A stretch of 47,260 bases of DNA from a virus. The position numbers were made by a program, and so were the translations under genes. How positions within the stretch are numbered: position 1 is the stretch's first letter; every line of letters begins with the position of its first letter. The stretch lies in IMG/VR virus record IMGVR_UViG_3300037119_001799, positions 1 to 47,260 of that record, one strand, 5' to 3'. Shown here one piece after another: positions 40,231 through 46,973 of the stretch. The notes beneath the pieces are model-generated. The model ran no database searches. It worked only from the letters and a program-made list of their open reading frames with translations, and was not told the origin of the DNA.

Positions 40231-40259
40231 CTCAGTAGCGTTTAGCCGGCAAACGCCAG

Positions 40260-41621
40260 TCACATGCCGAGCGTGCCCATCCCGGGATCCGGGTTGCCAT
40301 AGAACGGCAGGGGCTTGCGCACCGGGCGATCGGTCTCGTTGCGGATCTGGTCGGCGACCGTGGCCAGCAGGCGCCAGGCTGAGGCGCCGTGGCTGTACTG
40401 GTCATGCTTGGGCTCACCCGGCTCGCCGGTCGTCATCGTGATGTTGCGGGCGTAGTGCTTCAGGCAGTCGAACAGCCGGCGCCCGCCGATGTGGCCCGAC
40501 GCCGACTTCCTCTGGCTGTTGTCGATGTAGACCCTGGGGAACATCATGCGGGCGGCGCGGATGGTATCCTCGACCGGCACCGGCTTGTGCAGGGCTTTGA
40601 CCGATCGCCGGCCCAGGCGGCGCAGCTCGTCGTAGGCCGAGCTCTTGGAAATCGGATTCTTATTTTTCCCATCATGGGGCAGCCAATCGGTGCCCCAGCG
40701 GTAGCCCAGCTTGTCGAACTCGGCCACGAATTCGGTGTAGCTGCGGTAAGAATCCTCAAAGTAGCTGATCACATTCAGCACGCCTGGCGCCGGCATCTGC
40801 ACCAGGATGATGGCCATGGCGTCATTCCAGCCCAAATCCCAAATCGTGTGAACCGGCAGCCTGGGATCGTATGGGACGGAGCGGTAGCGCTCCGAATTGA
40901 TCATCTCGCCGATCTCCTTGGCGAAGATGGCGCCGGCGACGATCTGCCTGCAGTTGCCTAACCAGATGTTGTCGTAGTCGTCGGGTGCAGTCCTCTCCAT
41001 GTACTTCCGCTCGGCCTCGAGGACCGCGGGAAACCAGGGATTGTCGGAGTAATTGACCTTGGCCACGACCGCGTCGTCGCGCTGATTGACGACGAATCGT
41101 TGAAACGTCTCATCGTCCTCCATATCCGGGTTAAATGTGACCCAGATCTCGCTGCCAGGGACGCGGATGGTCGGGACCAGGATGTCCCAGGATCTCTTGG
41201 AGACCGTCTGGCCTTCCTCGACCCAGACAATGTCCACGGCTTCGAAAGACTTGATGCTGTCCACGGTGTGGGAGGCGAGGCCGGTGAAAATGAACCTGGT
41301 GCCATTGCCGCCCACGATGTCGGTGTCCGAGACCGAATAGAATCCGCCCATGCCGAGCGCGGCGATGCGGTCGATCAGCAGCGCGTAGACCGAATGCTCG
41401 ATCGATCGCTGGATCTCGCGGGCGCACAGGATACGGAGCCGGTGGGCTGAGCCCATGACCAGGAGCGCATTGGCGAACGACCAGCTCTTGCCGGATCCGC
41501 GGCCACCGTAGGCCACCTTGTAGCGGTGGGCGTTGAGCAGGAAGCCGAGCTTGCGCGGCAAGTCGATGTCGACCGTGCGCTGCGGCTTGGGCAGGACGAT
41601 CGCTTCGGCGACGTCGCTCAT
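40260..41621 (-). CDS. terL: Terminase large subunit
   Basis: A 453-residue packaging motor. Walker A is GGRGSGKS at 39-46; Walker B with the catalytic Glu is IVWVEEG at 131-137; 'VTFNP' at 161-165 is the coupling region. The nuclease domain begins near 255 with 'HTIWDLGWNDAMAI' (first acidic residue Asp262), followed by 'YFEDSYRSYTEFVAEF', 'WLPHDGKNKN' and a late 'DCLKHYARN' helix. It is of the PBSX-like (Terminase_3) type. It cuts concatemeric DNA and pumps it through the portal. The start overlaps a 26-codon reading frame (ATGA), and the small terminase lies four genes further upstream in the same transcript. Confidence 0.93.
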   Translation of the reverse strand: MSDVAEAIVLPKPQRTVDIDLPRKLGFLLNAHRYKVAYGGRGSGKSWSFANALLVMGSAHRLRILCAREIQRSIEHSVYALLIDRIAALGMGGFYSVSDTDIVGGNGTRFIFTGLASHTVDSIKSFEAVDIVWVEEGQTVSKRSWDILVPTIRVPGSEIWVTFNPDMEDDETFQRFVVNQRDDAVVAKVNYSDNPWFPAVLEAERKYMERTAPDDYDNIWLGNCRQIVAGAIFAKEIGEMINSERYRSVPYDPRLPVHTIWDLGWNDAMAIILVQMPAPGVLNVISYFEDSYRSYTEFVAEFDKLGYRWGTDWLPHDGKNKNPISKSSAYDELRRLGRRSVKALHKPVPVEDTIRAARMMFPRVYIDNSQRKSASGHIGGRRLFDCLKHYARNITMTTGEPGEPKHDQYSHGASAWRLLATVADQIRNETDRPVRKPLPFYGNPDPGMGTLGM

Positions 41622-41698
41622 TGGACCAGGAACCAGATCGCCGAGAGCACGAACGACACCGCTCCGACCAGGGCGAGGCGCAGGGCCACGGCGACCAT
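41618..41698 (-). CDS. 26-residue putative membrane microprotein
   Basis: An ATG at 41698 overlaps the stop of the preceding gene (TGATG), and its TGA overlaps the terL ATG (ATGA), so it is tightly linked on both sides. The translation, MVAVALRLALVGAVSF then VLSAIWFLVQ, is almost wholly hydrophobic and would make one membrane span. Double coupling argues for real translation. The function, if any, is unknown: it may be a small membrane protein or only a device coupling terL translation to the upstream gene. Confidence 0.5.
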   Translation of the reverse strand: MVAVALRLALVGAVSFVLSAIWFLVQ

Positions 41699-41982
41699 CA
41701 ATGCACCGGAAGGGTAAGCCGGACGGAATCGCAGATCAGGCGATCGATCATGGCAACGGCGGTGCCGCGCTTGGCGATCTCGGACGTGAGCTCGTGGATG
41801 CTGTCGTCCTTGCCGGCGACCACAGCGGCGATGCGGATGTACTCCATGGTGTATTCGGTGACGAGGTAGCGGCCGCCGCGATCCATGAAGCCGTGGGCCA
41901 TAGCTTCGATATCTGGGGTTCTCTCCACCGGCATGAGGATGGGGATGGTCTCATCCAGGACGATGAAGAGGAACGGAATCAT
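41698..41982 (-). CDS. Hypothetical protein upstream of terL (94 aa)
   Basis: The start chosen is the ATG at 41982 (MIPFLFIVLDETIPILMPVE), overlapping the preceding stop (ATGA). The longer frame from 42114 would cover the preceding gene. The hydrophobic first 17 residues are followed by mixed helix and strand ('GRYLVTEYTMEYIRIAAVVA', 'AVAMIDRLICDSVRLTLPVH'). No family is recognised. It belongs to the compact terS-to-terL gene string. Confidence 0.6.
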   Translation of the reverse strand: MIPFLFIVLDETIPILMPVERTPDIEAMAHGFMDRGGRYLVTEYTMEYIRIAAVVAGKDDSIHELTSEIAKRGTAVAMIDRLICDSVRLTLPVH

Positions 41983-42179
41983 CCTCGTTGCATTCGATGG
42001 AGGAATTCGTCGGAGGTGACGACATAGTAGTGCGCGCCGGCGCTCTTCATCGGCTGGCGCTTTTTGAGCGCGATGCCCTCGGCAGTCTGGCGCCAAATGC
42101 GATGGGTCGCCCACTGGCCCAGGCCCAGGCCCATCAGGAAGCCAATCGAGCCGGCCCAGGCAACGGTTTCCCAGTCCAT
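41979..42179 (-). CDS. Small membrane-anchored protein (66 aa)
   Basis: The start chosen is the ATG at 42179 (MDWETVAWAGSIGFLMGLGL), overlapping the previous stop (TGATG); a GTG one codon earlier is also possible. Residues 5-22 are one membrane span, followed by a basic helix (THRIWRQTAEGIALKKRQPM) and a C-terminal 'SAGAHYYVVTSDEFLHRMQR'. The topology suggests an inner-membrane anchor with a cytoplasmic tail. Role unknown. Confidence 0.6.
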   Translation of the reverse strand: MDWETVAWAGSIGFLMGLGLGQWATHRIWRQTAEGIALKKRQPMKSAGAHYYVVTSDEFLHRMQRG

Positions 42180-42403
42180 CACGCGCTCCCCTGAAGCAGT
42201 TTGTACTTGGCCCTTTCTAGCAGAAACACAGCATCGCCTATGCCGTGGCTTGCAAACAGCACGAGATCGCCATTCGGCAGTTCGCCGGTAATCAGTATCT
42301 GGACGAAACCCTGACCTTTGGCATCCTCGAGCATTTGGTCCGGATCGAAGCGGGCGCCGTCACCAAAATCCACAAGGTGGAGCTTGACCACGTTGTCGGT
42401 CAC
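42179..42403 (-). CDS. Small conserved-type phage protein (74 aa)
   Basis: 'NVVKLHLVDFGDGARFDPDQ' with MLEDAKGQGFVQILITGELP and 'AVFLLERAKYKLLQG' is a pattern I have often seen in short phage proteins next to terminase genes ('vV.lhlvdfGdg.r...d.iLe.ak..gf..vlv.Ge...g.l....s...g.al.lle.ak..l'). The function is not known. The ATG is three bases after the terS stop, with the ribosome binding site inside the end of terS. Confidence 0.7.
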   Translation of the reverse strand: MTDNVVKLHLVDFGDGARFDPDQMLEDAKGQGFVQILITGELPNGDLVLFASHGIGDAVFLLERAKYKLLQGSA

Positions 42404-42406
42404 CGC

Positions 42407-43009
42407 TCACTCCCGCCTGCCATCGATCAGGTTGGCGCGCACGGTGATCTGGGGATCTCGACCAGGCCCGGGATCCGGCCCGACCAGGTTGACCTGGATG
42501 GCGAGGTTTTCCTGGCGCTGGCGGTTGTCGCGTTCGAACAGGCCGAGGTGCTTCATCAGTTTGTCAGCGGCCTCCAGCTTGGGCCAGAACTTGAGCTTGC
42601 AGACGCGGCCGATCTGCTCGCGATCGTCGCCGTGGCCGCCCCAGATCTCGGTGACCTCGAAGCTGGCGACCGATGCGGCCATGCCCTCGTCCCATTCCGA
42701 GGGCGGGACCAGGCTGCCATCGTCGCGATAGAACTTGCGGGAATCGTTGAAGGCGACGTTTTTGACTTCGCGCAGGGTGCGCTCGTTCGAGATCTCGGCG
42801 ATGTCGGCGACCCGCTTCGCGGCGGCCTCGAGCTTGGCCTTGACCTCCGGATGCTTCAGGAGCTCGTAGCCCTGCCGATGGATATTCTTGTTCTTGTAGC
42901 CGGCGGTGACCGCAGCCTGGGCCGAGTTGTAACCATTGCCGAGATAGGCCGCCACGAACTTCTCGCGCATCGCCCGGTTGTTCGCAGCCGCGAGCCTGCT
43001 CGGTGGCAT
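42407..43009 (-). CDS. terS: Terminase small subunit (Terminase_2 type)
   Basis: The start chosen is the ATG at 43009 (MPPSRLAAANNRAMREKFVA), one base after the preceding stop; a TTG at 43072 would run into that gene. The product has 200 residues. Residues about 15-60 hold the DNA-binding signature of the family: 'KFVAAYLGNGYNSAQAAVTA' with GYKNKNIHRQGYELLKHPEV. Then comes a helical oligomerisation part ('LEAAAKRVADIAEISNERTL') and a central 'FNDSRKFYRDDGSLVPPSEW', typical of Terminase_2. The C-terminal part ends in a small beta segment. It recognises phage DNA for packaging and works with TerL. Confidence 0.88.
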   Translation of the reverse strand: MPPSRLAAANNRAMREKFVAAYLGNGYNSAQAAVTAGYKNKNIHRQGYELLKHPEVKAKLEAAAKRVADIAEISNERTLREVKNVAFNDSRKFYRDDGSLVPPSEWDEGMAASVASFEVTEIWGGHGDDREQIGRVCKLKFWPKLEAADKLMKHLGLFERDNRQRQENLAIQVNLVGPDPGPGRDPQITVRANLIDGRRE

Positions 43010-43010
43010 C

Positions 43011-43403
43011 TTACGGAGCGGGCTTGATCGGCTCGGCTTCCTCTTCCTCGCCGGCGCCAAAGCCTTCGTCAAAGTTTGCCGCGGCCGCGGGGCCTTCGGC
43101 GTTCTCGGGATCCACGATGTTGAGGATCTCGGTCATCAGCTCGCCGATGCCGGCCTCGTCGCCGGAGAACGTCTTGGGGGCCGGGGGTCCGCCTTCGGCG
43201 CCCATCTCGGGGGCGGCCATCTCGTCCATGCCACCTTCCAGGCTGAACGATCCATCGGCGTTTTTCAGGATGGTCGCCACCACGGTGGCTTCGCCACCCA
43301 TGTCCTCGGGAGGAGCGGCGCCCATATCATCGGGCGGCATTCCGCCCATGTCGGGAGGCATACCGCCGGGAGGCGGGGGAGCTGGTGCAGGCGCGAGAGC
43401 CAT
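43011..43403 (-). CDS. Acidic Pro/Gly/Met-rich low-complexity protein (130 aa)
   Basis: Residues 1-40 repeat 'GGMPPDMGGMPPDDMG' units; the middle is a small mixed segment ('EATVVATILKNADGSFSLEG') and the C-terminus is very acidic ('FDEGFGAGEEEEAEPIKPAP'). The Met-Pro-Pro-Asp texture recurs in the Pro-rich insert of the portal ('PPAGMPPDVM'). AAAGGAAGGGACCAACC precedes the ATG. It comes just before terS. A DNA-mimic, a packaging accessory or a head protein are all possible. Confidence 0.6.
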   Translation of the reverse strand: MALAPAPAPPPPGGMPPDMGGMPPDDMGAAPPEDMGGEATVVATILKNADGSFSLEGGMDEMAAPEMGAEGGPPAPKTFSGDEAGIGELMTEILNIVDPENAEGPAAAANFDEGFGAGEEEEAEPIKPAP

Positions 43404-43542
43404 GGTTGGTCCCTTCCTTTGTAGGCGTGGGGTATCTGGATACCACGCCTGGGAGGTCGGGGACAGACTAACCGCATCGGAGCGAGATGACTGCCCATCT
43501 CCTTAGCGGGCTACTCGCCTGCCCCTTCCCCTTCCGGAAGTC
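43404..43542. promoter_or_regulatory. Leader region with two hairpins upstream of the terS operon
   Basis: A 139-base gap between two leftward genes. It contains a bulged hairpin, AGGCGTGG (43423-43430) with CCACGCCT (43443-43450) and an inner TAT/ATA, and a perfect 6-bp stem, GAGATG (43484-43489) with CATCTC (43496-43501). No T run follows. The first hairpin ends 9 bases before the AAAGGAAGGG ribosome binding site. This is the longest gap in the packaging region, so a promoter or attenuator for the terS-terL string is likely here. Confidence 0.45.
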
Positions 43543-43764
43543 TCACCGCAGCGGGCCGGGGCGGGGCGGGTCGAGGTCACCCGGAATCCGAACGCGCACC
43601 GAGGCGACGGATCCGATTGCTGCCCACTCGCCGCACCAGGCGTCGGCGGTTGTTCCTGGCCAGTCGTTGCGCTTGCCGCGGTTGTTGCCCGGGATGAGGC
43701 GGCGGCAGCGGCCACGTTTGAGGGTTCCAACGTAGTACTGGCAACTGACGCAGCTCTCAGCCAT
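43543..43764 (-). CDS. Small Cys4 zinc-site protein (73 aa)
   Basis: The start chosen is the ATG at 43764 (MAESCVSCQYYVG). Cys5 and Cys8 (CVSC), Cys20 in 'KRGRCRRL' and the Cys in 'WCGEW' form a likely zinc site of the common small phage type 'CgtC.y......g.C........d.WCGEw'. The tail is Pro/Arg-rich. The same pattern starts the upstream neighbour, so the two arose by duplication or share a recurrent module. Role unknown. Confidence 0.7.
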   Translation of the reverse strand: MAESCVSCQYYVGTLKRGRCRRLIPGNNRGKRNDWPGTTADAWCGEWAAIGSVASVRVRIPGDLDPPRPGPLR

Positions 43765-43768
43765 GGCA

Positions 43769-44395
43769 CTACCTCCGCGGTTTGTTCTTCGATCCTGGCG
43801 GCCGGCCGACTCGCTTCTTGGCCTTGGCGACCCTGGCGGCCTTGTCCTTCGCTTTAGCAAGTTTAGCACGCGCCTTGGTCAGGGCGGGCAGCTCCCCCTC
43901 CAGCGGCCGCGCCGCCGCTCCTAGCGCCGCCTGTTCCCGGCGCCGGCGGTAACTTTCGAGAGAAAGCCGGATGGTTTCGGGTGGGATGCTGGCGATCGCC
44001 GTGATGTCGTCGGGGGTTGCCTCGTTGAGCAGCCAGCGGTGGAAGGTTCCGGCGCGGGTGACGGCTTCCTTGAAGGATTCGAGGACTTCGGGCTGGGCGC
44101 GGGCCAGTCGTTTCTCGATCTTGCCGCACATGGCGTGGATCCCGGCCAGGGTCTCCTGGAATTGCCGGGTGTAGTTTTCGCGCGCGACGGCTTCCTCGGC
44201 CGACATCTTTGGCACCGGGCTATCCTTGATACCGCGGCTCCACTCGCCGCAGCCTGAGGTGGCCATGACGCCGGGCCATTGGCCAACGGCATCTCCGGCG
44301 ACGCCATAGACTGGCGGGTGGGCGCGGCAGCGGCCGGCGTCTTTAGTGTTGGAGGCGGCCTGGTAGTGTCGGCATGTGCCGCAAGTTTCGCTCAT
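43769..44395 (-). CDS. Cys4 zinc-site protein with AT-hook-like tail (208 aa)
   Basis: The N-terminal 55 residues carry the zinc pattern CGTCRHYQ, GRCRAHPP and SGCGEWSRG (Cys5, Cys8, Cys23, Cys49). Residues about 65-150 are helical ('ENYTRQFQETLAGIHAMCGK', 'LESFKEAVTRAGTFHRWLLN'). The last 35 residues are extremely basic ('KARAKLAKAKDKAARVAKAK') and end with KKRVGRPPGSKNKPRR, which resembles an AT-hook (GRP core) plus nuclear-protein-like basic ends. DNA binding through the tail is likely. The role in packaging or late control is not known. Confidence 0.7.
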   Translation of the reverse strand: MSETCGTCRHYQAASNTKDAGRCRAHPPVYGVAGDAVGQWPGVMATSGCGEWSRGIKDSPVPKMSAEEAVARENYTRQFQETLAGIHAMCGKIEKRLARAQPEVLESFKEAVTRAGTFHRWLLNEATPDDITAIASIPPETIRLSLESYRRRREQAALGAAARPLEGELPALTKARAKLAKAKDKAARVAKAKKRVGRPPGSKNKPRR

Positions 44396-44410
44396 GGTGG
44401 CTCCGTCTGG

Positions 44411-44614
44411 TCATGGTGGATCGATGGTTGGGGTTGTGTCCGGCACCAGGTGTTTATGGGGGCCGGTTACGCGCACGCAAAGGCAGCCCTGGTCACGATA
44501 CAGGGCGGCCCATCTTTCGGCTTCTTCCTCGCTGGAGAGGATTTCGACTCCGAGGTCGTCGTCGGCTGGGTCAACGAATTCGACGTGCCAGACCCTGACG
44601 AAGAACTCGCTCAC
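44411..44614 (-). CDS. Hypothetical protein (67 aa)
   Basis: A small acidic protein with strands and a helix: 'FFVRVWHVEFVDPADDDLGV', 'SSEEEAERWAALYRDQGCLC', 'VRVTGPHKHLVP'. The frame overlaps the previous stop by four bases (ATGA), which supports it as part of the leftward string. No family recognised. Confidence 0.6.
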   Translation of the reverse strand: MSEFFVRVWHVEFVDPADDDLGVEILSSEEEAERWAALYRDQGCLCVRVTGPHKHLVPDTTPTIDPP

Positions 44615-44817
44615 GCCGGCTTCGGCGGCTCGACTGGCTTGGGATCCGGCGGTGTCACCGGCTTCTCTTCCGGCTCATCCTCGCCCTCTTCCGGCTCGAC
44701 CGGCTTGTCCTTGGGATCCGGCGGCGCTTCGTCGGCGGTCGCCTCGTAGGTTGGCCGTGCGGCCTGGTGCTTGGCCATCATCCAGGCCACGGCTTCCTCG
44801 ACGTTCATCAATTCCAT
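44611..44817 (-). CDS. Hypothetical protein with acidic Pro/Glu tail (68 aa)
   Basis: The start chosen is the ATG at 44817 (MELMNVEEAVAWMMAKHQAA), overlapping the previous stop by one base (TGATG). A short helix of about 20 residues is followed by a disordered Pro/Glu/Asp/Lys tail ('PVEPEEGEDEPEEKPVTPPD'). The composition suggests a linker or an acidic decoy. No function known. Confidence 0.55.
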   Translation of the reverse strand: MELMNVEEAVAWMMAKHQAARPTYEATADEAPPDPKDKPVEPEEGEDEPEEKPVTPPDPKPVEPPKPA

Positions 44818-45194
44818 CACTCTGCTCCTTCGTGTTCGCTTCCATTGAGCGCGGTTACGGCAATATGGTCGATTTCCTTCAGTAGGTGCCGCGCCCACTG
44901 GGCATGTAGTGCGCCGATATCGATGCCGGTGTCCTTCAATACAACCCCGGCGACTTTGATCAGCTTGTCGTTCAGCGGCGTGAACAGATCCTCGGGATAG
45001 GCTTCGCACCAGCAGGCGATCTTATCGAGCGCCTCCTCGTGGTTCTCGATGCGCTGGGTCAGGATCAGGATCTGCTGCGCCAGGGTCTCGAACAGACGCT
45101 TGAGCTCGATGGCATGCATCCAGGTCTTGCTCGAGTCGCCGTTTTTGACGAACTCGTGCAGCCAGACCAGTGCCACCTTCTGCTTGTCGGTCAT
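44817..45194 (-). CDS. Helical hypothetical protein (125 aa)
   Basis: A mostly helical product ('VALVWLHEFVKNGDSSKTWM', 'IELKRLFETLAQQILILTQR' with IENHEEALDKIACWC, 'WARHLLKEIDHIAVTALNGS'). No recognised domain. It is followed by a coupled small gene. The 48 bases before its start contain no other gene. Confidence 0.6.
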   Translation of the reverse strand: MTDKQKVALVWLHEFVKNGDSSKTWMHAIELKRLFETLAQQILILTQRIENHEEALDKIACWCEAYPEDLFTPLNDKLIKVAGVVLKDTGIDIGALHAQWARHLLKEIDHIAVTALNGSEHEGAE

Positions 45195-45242
45195 TGCAGA
45201 ATAACCATTACCAGAGTCTTATTCGGCGAAGGCCTGGCCTAA

Positions 45243-45401
45243 TTAGGCGAAGACCAATTGCCAGATACCCCAGCCGGCCAGGATGAACATTGCCCAGCAG
45301 CCGAGGCAGAGAATGATGATCGCCCCGACCGGAGGAATGGCGTCGAGGAAATCCTCAGGCGGATTGGGCGGCCTGGCTCCATACAGGGAGTGTCTGACCA
45401 T
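45243..45401 (-). CDS. Small membrane protein (52 aa)
   Basis: An ATG at 45401 with a perfect GGAGG seven bases upstream opens a 52-codon frame: MVRHSLYGARPPNPPEDFLD, then a hydrophobic part 'AIIILCLGCWAMFILAGWGI' and WQLVFA. It would have one or two short membrane spans and a basic/Pro-rich N-terminus. It lies 12 bases after the stop of the tailspike-like gene. Small hydrophobic proteins in this place can be holins or spanin parts, but the lysis enzyme is far away (8313-8771). Confidence 0.65.
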   Translation of the reverse strand: MVRHSLYGARPPNPPEDFLDAIPPVGAIIILCLGCWAMFILAGWGIWQLVFA

Positions 45402-45413
45402 CGGCGTCCTCCA

Positions 45414-46631
45414 TCATGGCGTTCCCACGAGTCCGCCTTCCCGGTCGTCGGGCTCGGGCTCGGGCGGCGGTGTCGGGGCTGCTCCTCCCTCGCTCTGCGG
45501 CGACCATGCGGTCAGTGTCTTGCCGTCCGCGCGGGTGCCGGCGGGAAAAGTATAAAAATGCGGCGGCGCACCGGCTGACACCGTGAGGTGTTCCGAGTTG
45601 TTCTCGATCTCGCAATCGTTGGGCCTGTTGACCTGATTGGTTATGTTGATGGCCGGCGCGCGGTCAGGATCGGTCGGGCAGAACTGGTTATCACGCGCCA
45701 CGTTGGAATAAGTTTTATCGTTGTCCGCGTGAAGGACGAGTTCTCCTTTGTAGGGATGGCTGCGTGCCGGATCGCGTGCATTTCCAAATGTTATGTTGTC
45801 GCGCATCGTATTATTCCAGCTATCAAACAAGACGATTCCGCCGCCGTCATTGTTGTAGGAGAGGTTGTTGACGATCGTATTGTGATGGCAGGCCTGGTCC
45901 GCCTGGATGCCATTTCCGTCGGTGGTATTGCAGCGTTGATCGCAACAAACATTGCCTTCTACAAGGTTGTAAGACCCCGCATCGACAAACGCCGATCCTT
46001 GAAATCCACCGGCATACATATGAATTCCGCTGGTCCCTGGCGTGACGCGCCCGTTGCCGGAGATGGTGTTGCGCGTGACGATGTAATGGTTGCCGCTGAG
46101 TTCAATTCCGTGAGTGTGGTTGTCCTTGATGGTGTTCATATCGAACACGCTCTCGTCGCCTTCCTGCAGATTGACGAGAGAGACGGCAATCCCATTGCCT
46201 TTGTTCGCGCGGATCATGTTGCTGATGATGCGATGGCTGCCGCCGGCTGCATCGCCAATCCAAATTCCCGCACCACAGTCGTGGATGTCGCACTCCTCCA
46301 CCGTGCAGTGGTGTGCGCGCTGTTGAATTGTCACGCCGGCGTAGCGATGGCCGGACAACTCGAACCCGGTGACGGAAACATAAGCGCATCCTTGCAAAAT
46401 TAATGCATTAGTCATCTTGGCTTTGCCGCTGCCATACGTGCCGAGCTTGAGCGGCTGCGCGTTGGTGGCCTGCGTGCTGACGATCAGCATGGCGCTCGAC
46501 GTCGAGCCGCCTTTCTGAAGATAGGTGTTGCCGCCGCGCAGGGTGCCGGCCCGGCTCCACGAATTGTAGGGGCTCGATTGCGTGCCGTTGCCGCTGCCGC
46601 CGGCTGACGGATCGATGTAGTAGGTCGCCAT
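45414..46631 (-). CDS. Right-handed beta-helix tailspike-like protein (405 aa)
   Basis: The start 'MATYYIDPSAGGSGNGTQSS' with PYNSW is the usual opening of pectate-lyase-like beta-helix proteins. From about 75 to 340 the chain repeats short strands and turns rich in Asn and Gly: 'VTGFELSGHRYAGVTIQQRA', 'IISNMIRANKGNGIAVSLVN', 'NTIKDNHTHGIELSGNHYIV', 'NTIVNNLSYNNDGGGIVLFD', with several 'N(T/L)(I/S)..N' rungs. The tail is Pro-rich. Beta-helix spikes bind or cut surface polysaccharide. The active-site residues cannot be named with certainty. AGAGGTGGAAA is the ribosome binding site. It may be a second receptor-binding protein besides the fibre. Confidence 0.75.
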   Translation of the reverse strand: MATYYIDPSAGGSGNGTQSSPYNSWSRAGTLRGGNTYLQKGGSTSSAMLIVSTQATNAQPLKLGTYGSGKAKMTNALILQGCAYVSVTGFELSGHRYAGVTIQQRAHHCTVEECDIHDCGAGIWIGDAAGGSHRIISNMIRANKGNGIAVSLVNLQEGDESVFDMNTIKDNHTHGIELSGNHYIVTRNTISGNGRVTPGTSGIHMYAGGFQGSAFVDAGSYNLVEGNVCCDQRCNTTDGNGIQADQACHHNTIVNNLSYNNDGGGIVLFDSWNNTMRDNITFGNARDPARSHPYKGELVLHADNDKTYSNVARDNQFCPTDPDRAPAINITNQVNRPNDCEIENNSEHLTVSAGAPPHFYTFPAGTRADGKTLTAWSPQSEGGAAPTPPPEPEPDDREGGLVGTP

Positions 46632-46653
46632 TTTCCACCTCTCGTGTTGAGTA

Positions 46654-46848
46654 TTATCCCAGGCGCAGCAGCGGGCCCAGCATGCGCCACAGCAGCAGGA
46701 TGATCAGCAGCACCGCGATCACCCACATGCACTTGACCACCATCTCGGGCAGCGGCACGCCGATCATGCCGAGCACCCAGATCACCAGCCACACCGCGGC
46801 GACGATCACGACGATATAGACCAGCGTCAGAATAAGAGTTTCAACCAT
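46654..46848 (-). CDS. Two-span small membrane protein (64 aa)
   Basis: Two strongly hydrophobic segments: residues 4-28 (LILTLVYIVVIVAAVWLVIW) and 36-57 (VVKCMWVIAVLLIILLLW), joined by 'GMIGVPLPEM'. GGAAGGAGTGCGG precedes the ATG. The pattern 'VY.vv.i..v.lviW.l..IgVPLPe...k..w.i..il..l.ll' is common in small phage membrane proteins; some are called holins by position. Here no lysis enzyme is adjacent, so the function stays open. Confidence 0.7.
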   Translation of the reverse strand: MVETLILTLVYIVVIVAAVWLVIWVLGMIGVPLPEMVVKCMWVIAVLLIILLLWRMLGPLLRLG

Positions 46849-46874
46849 GGCGCCGCACTCCTTCCGTCAGGTTT

Positions 46875-46973
46875 TCAACAGACGCTGGTTACAGCGTCAT
46901 AACCCAGCCAGGCGCGCAGCCGCCGCAGCTTCTCCTCAGTCCACGTCTTAATCTTCTGCCAGAGCTCCGTCAT
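46875..46973 (-). CDS. Short coupled reading frame (32 aa)
   Basis: An ATG at 46973 overlaps the stop of the preceding gene (ATGA). The product MTELWQKIKTWTEEKLRRLR with AWLGYDAVTSVC is an amphipathic basic helix. It is shorter than most annotated genes, but the overlap, the absence of any alternative and the regular helix support real translation. Function unknown. Confidence 0.45.
   Translation of the reverse strand: MTELWQKIKTWTEEKLRRLRAWLGYDAVTSVC

Larger units (their letters stand above)
39271..40259. other. Non-coding locus rich in inverted repeats (990 bases)
   Basis: No convincing gene is seen between terL and the portal operon; short open frames here lack ribosome binding sites and coding bias. 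The stretch 39830-40130 is more AT-rich than the rest of the window. It holds at least six distinct inverted-repeat structures and a set of phased short repeats, listed separately. It must carry the promoter for the portal/head operon. Other candidate roles are a packaging (pac) site, a replication origin, or one or more structured RNAs. Confidence 0.7.
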
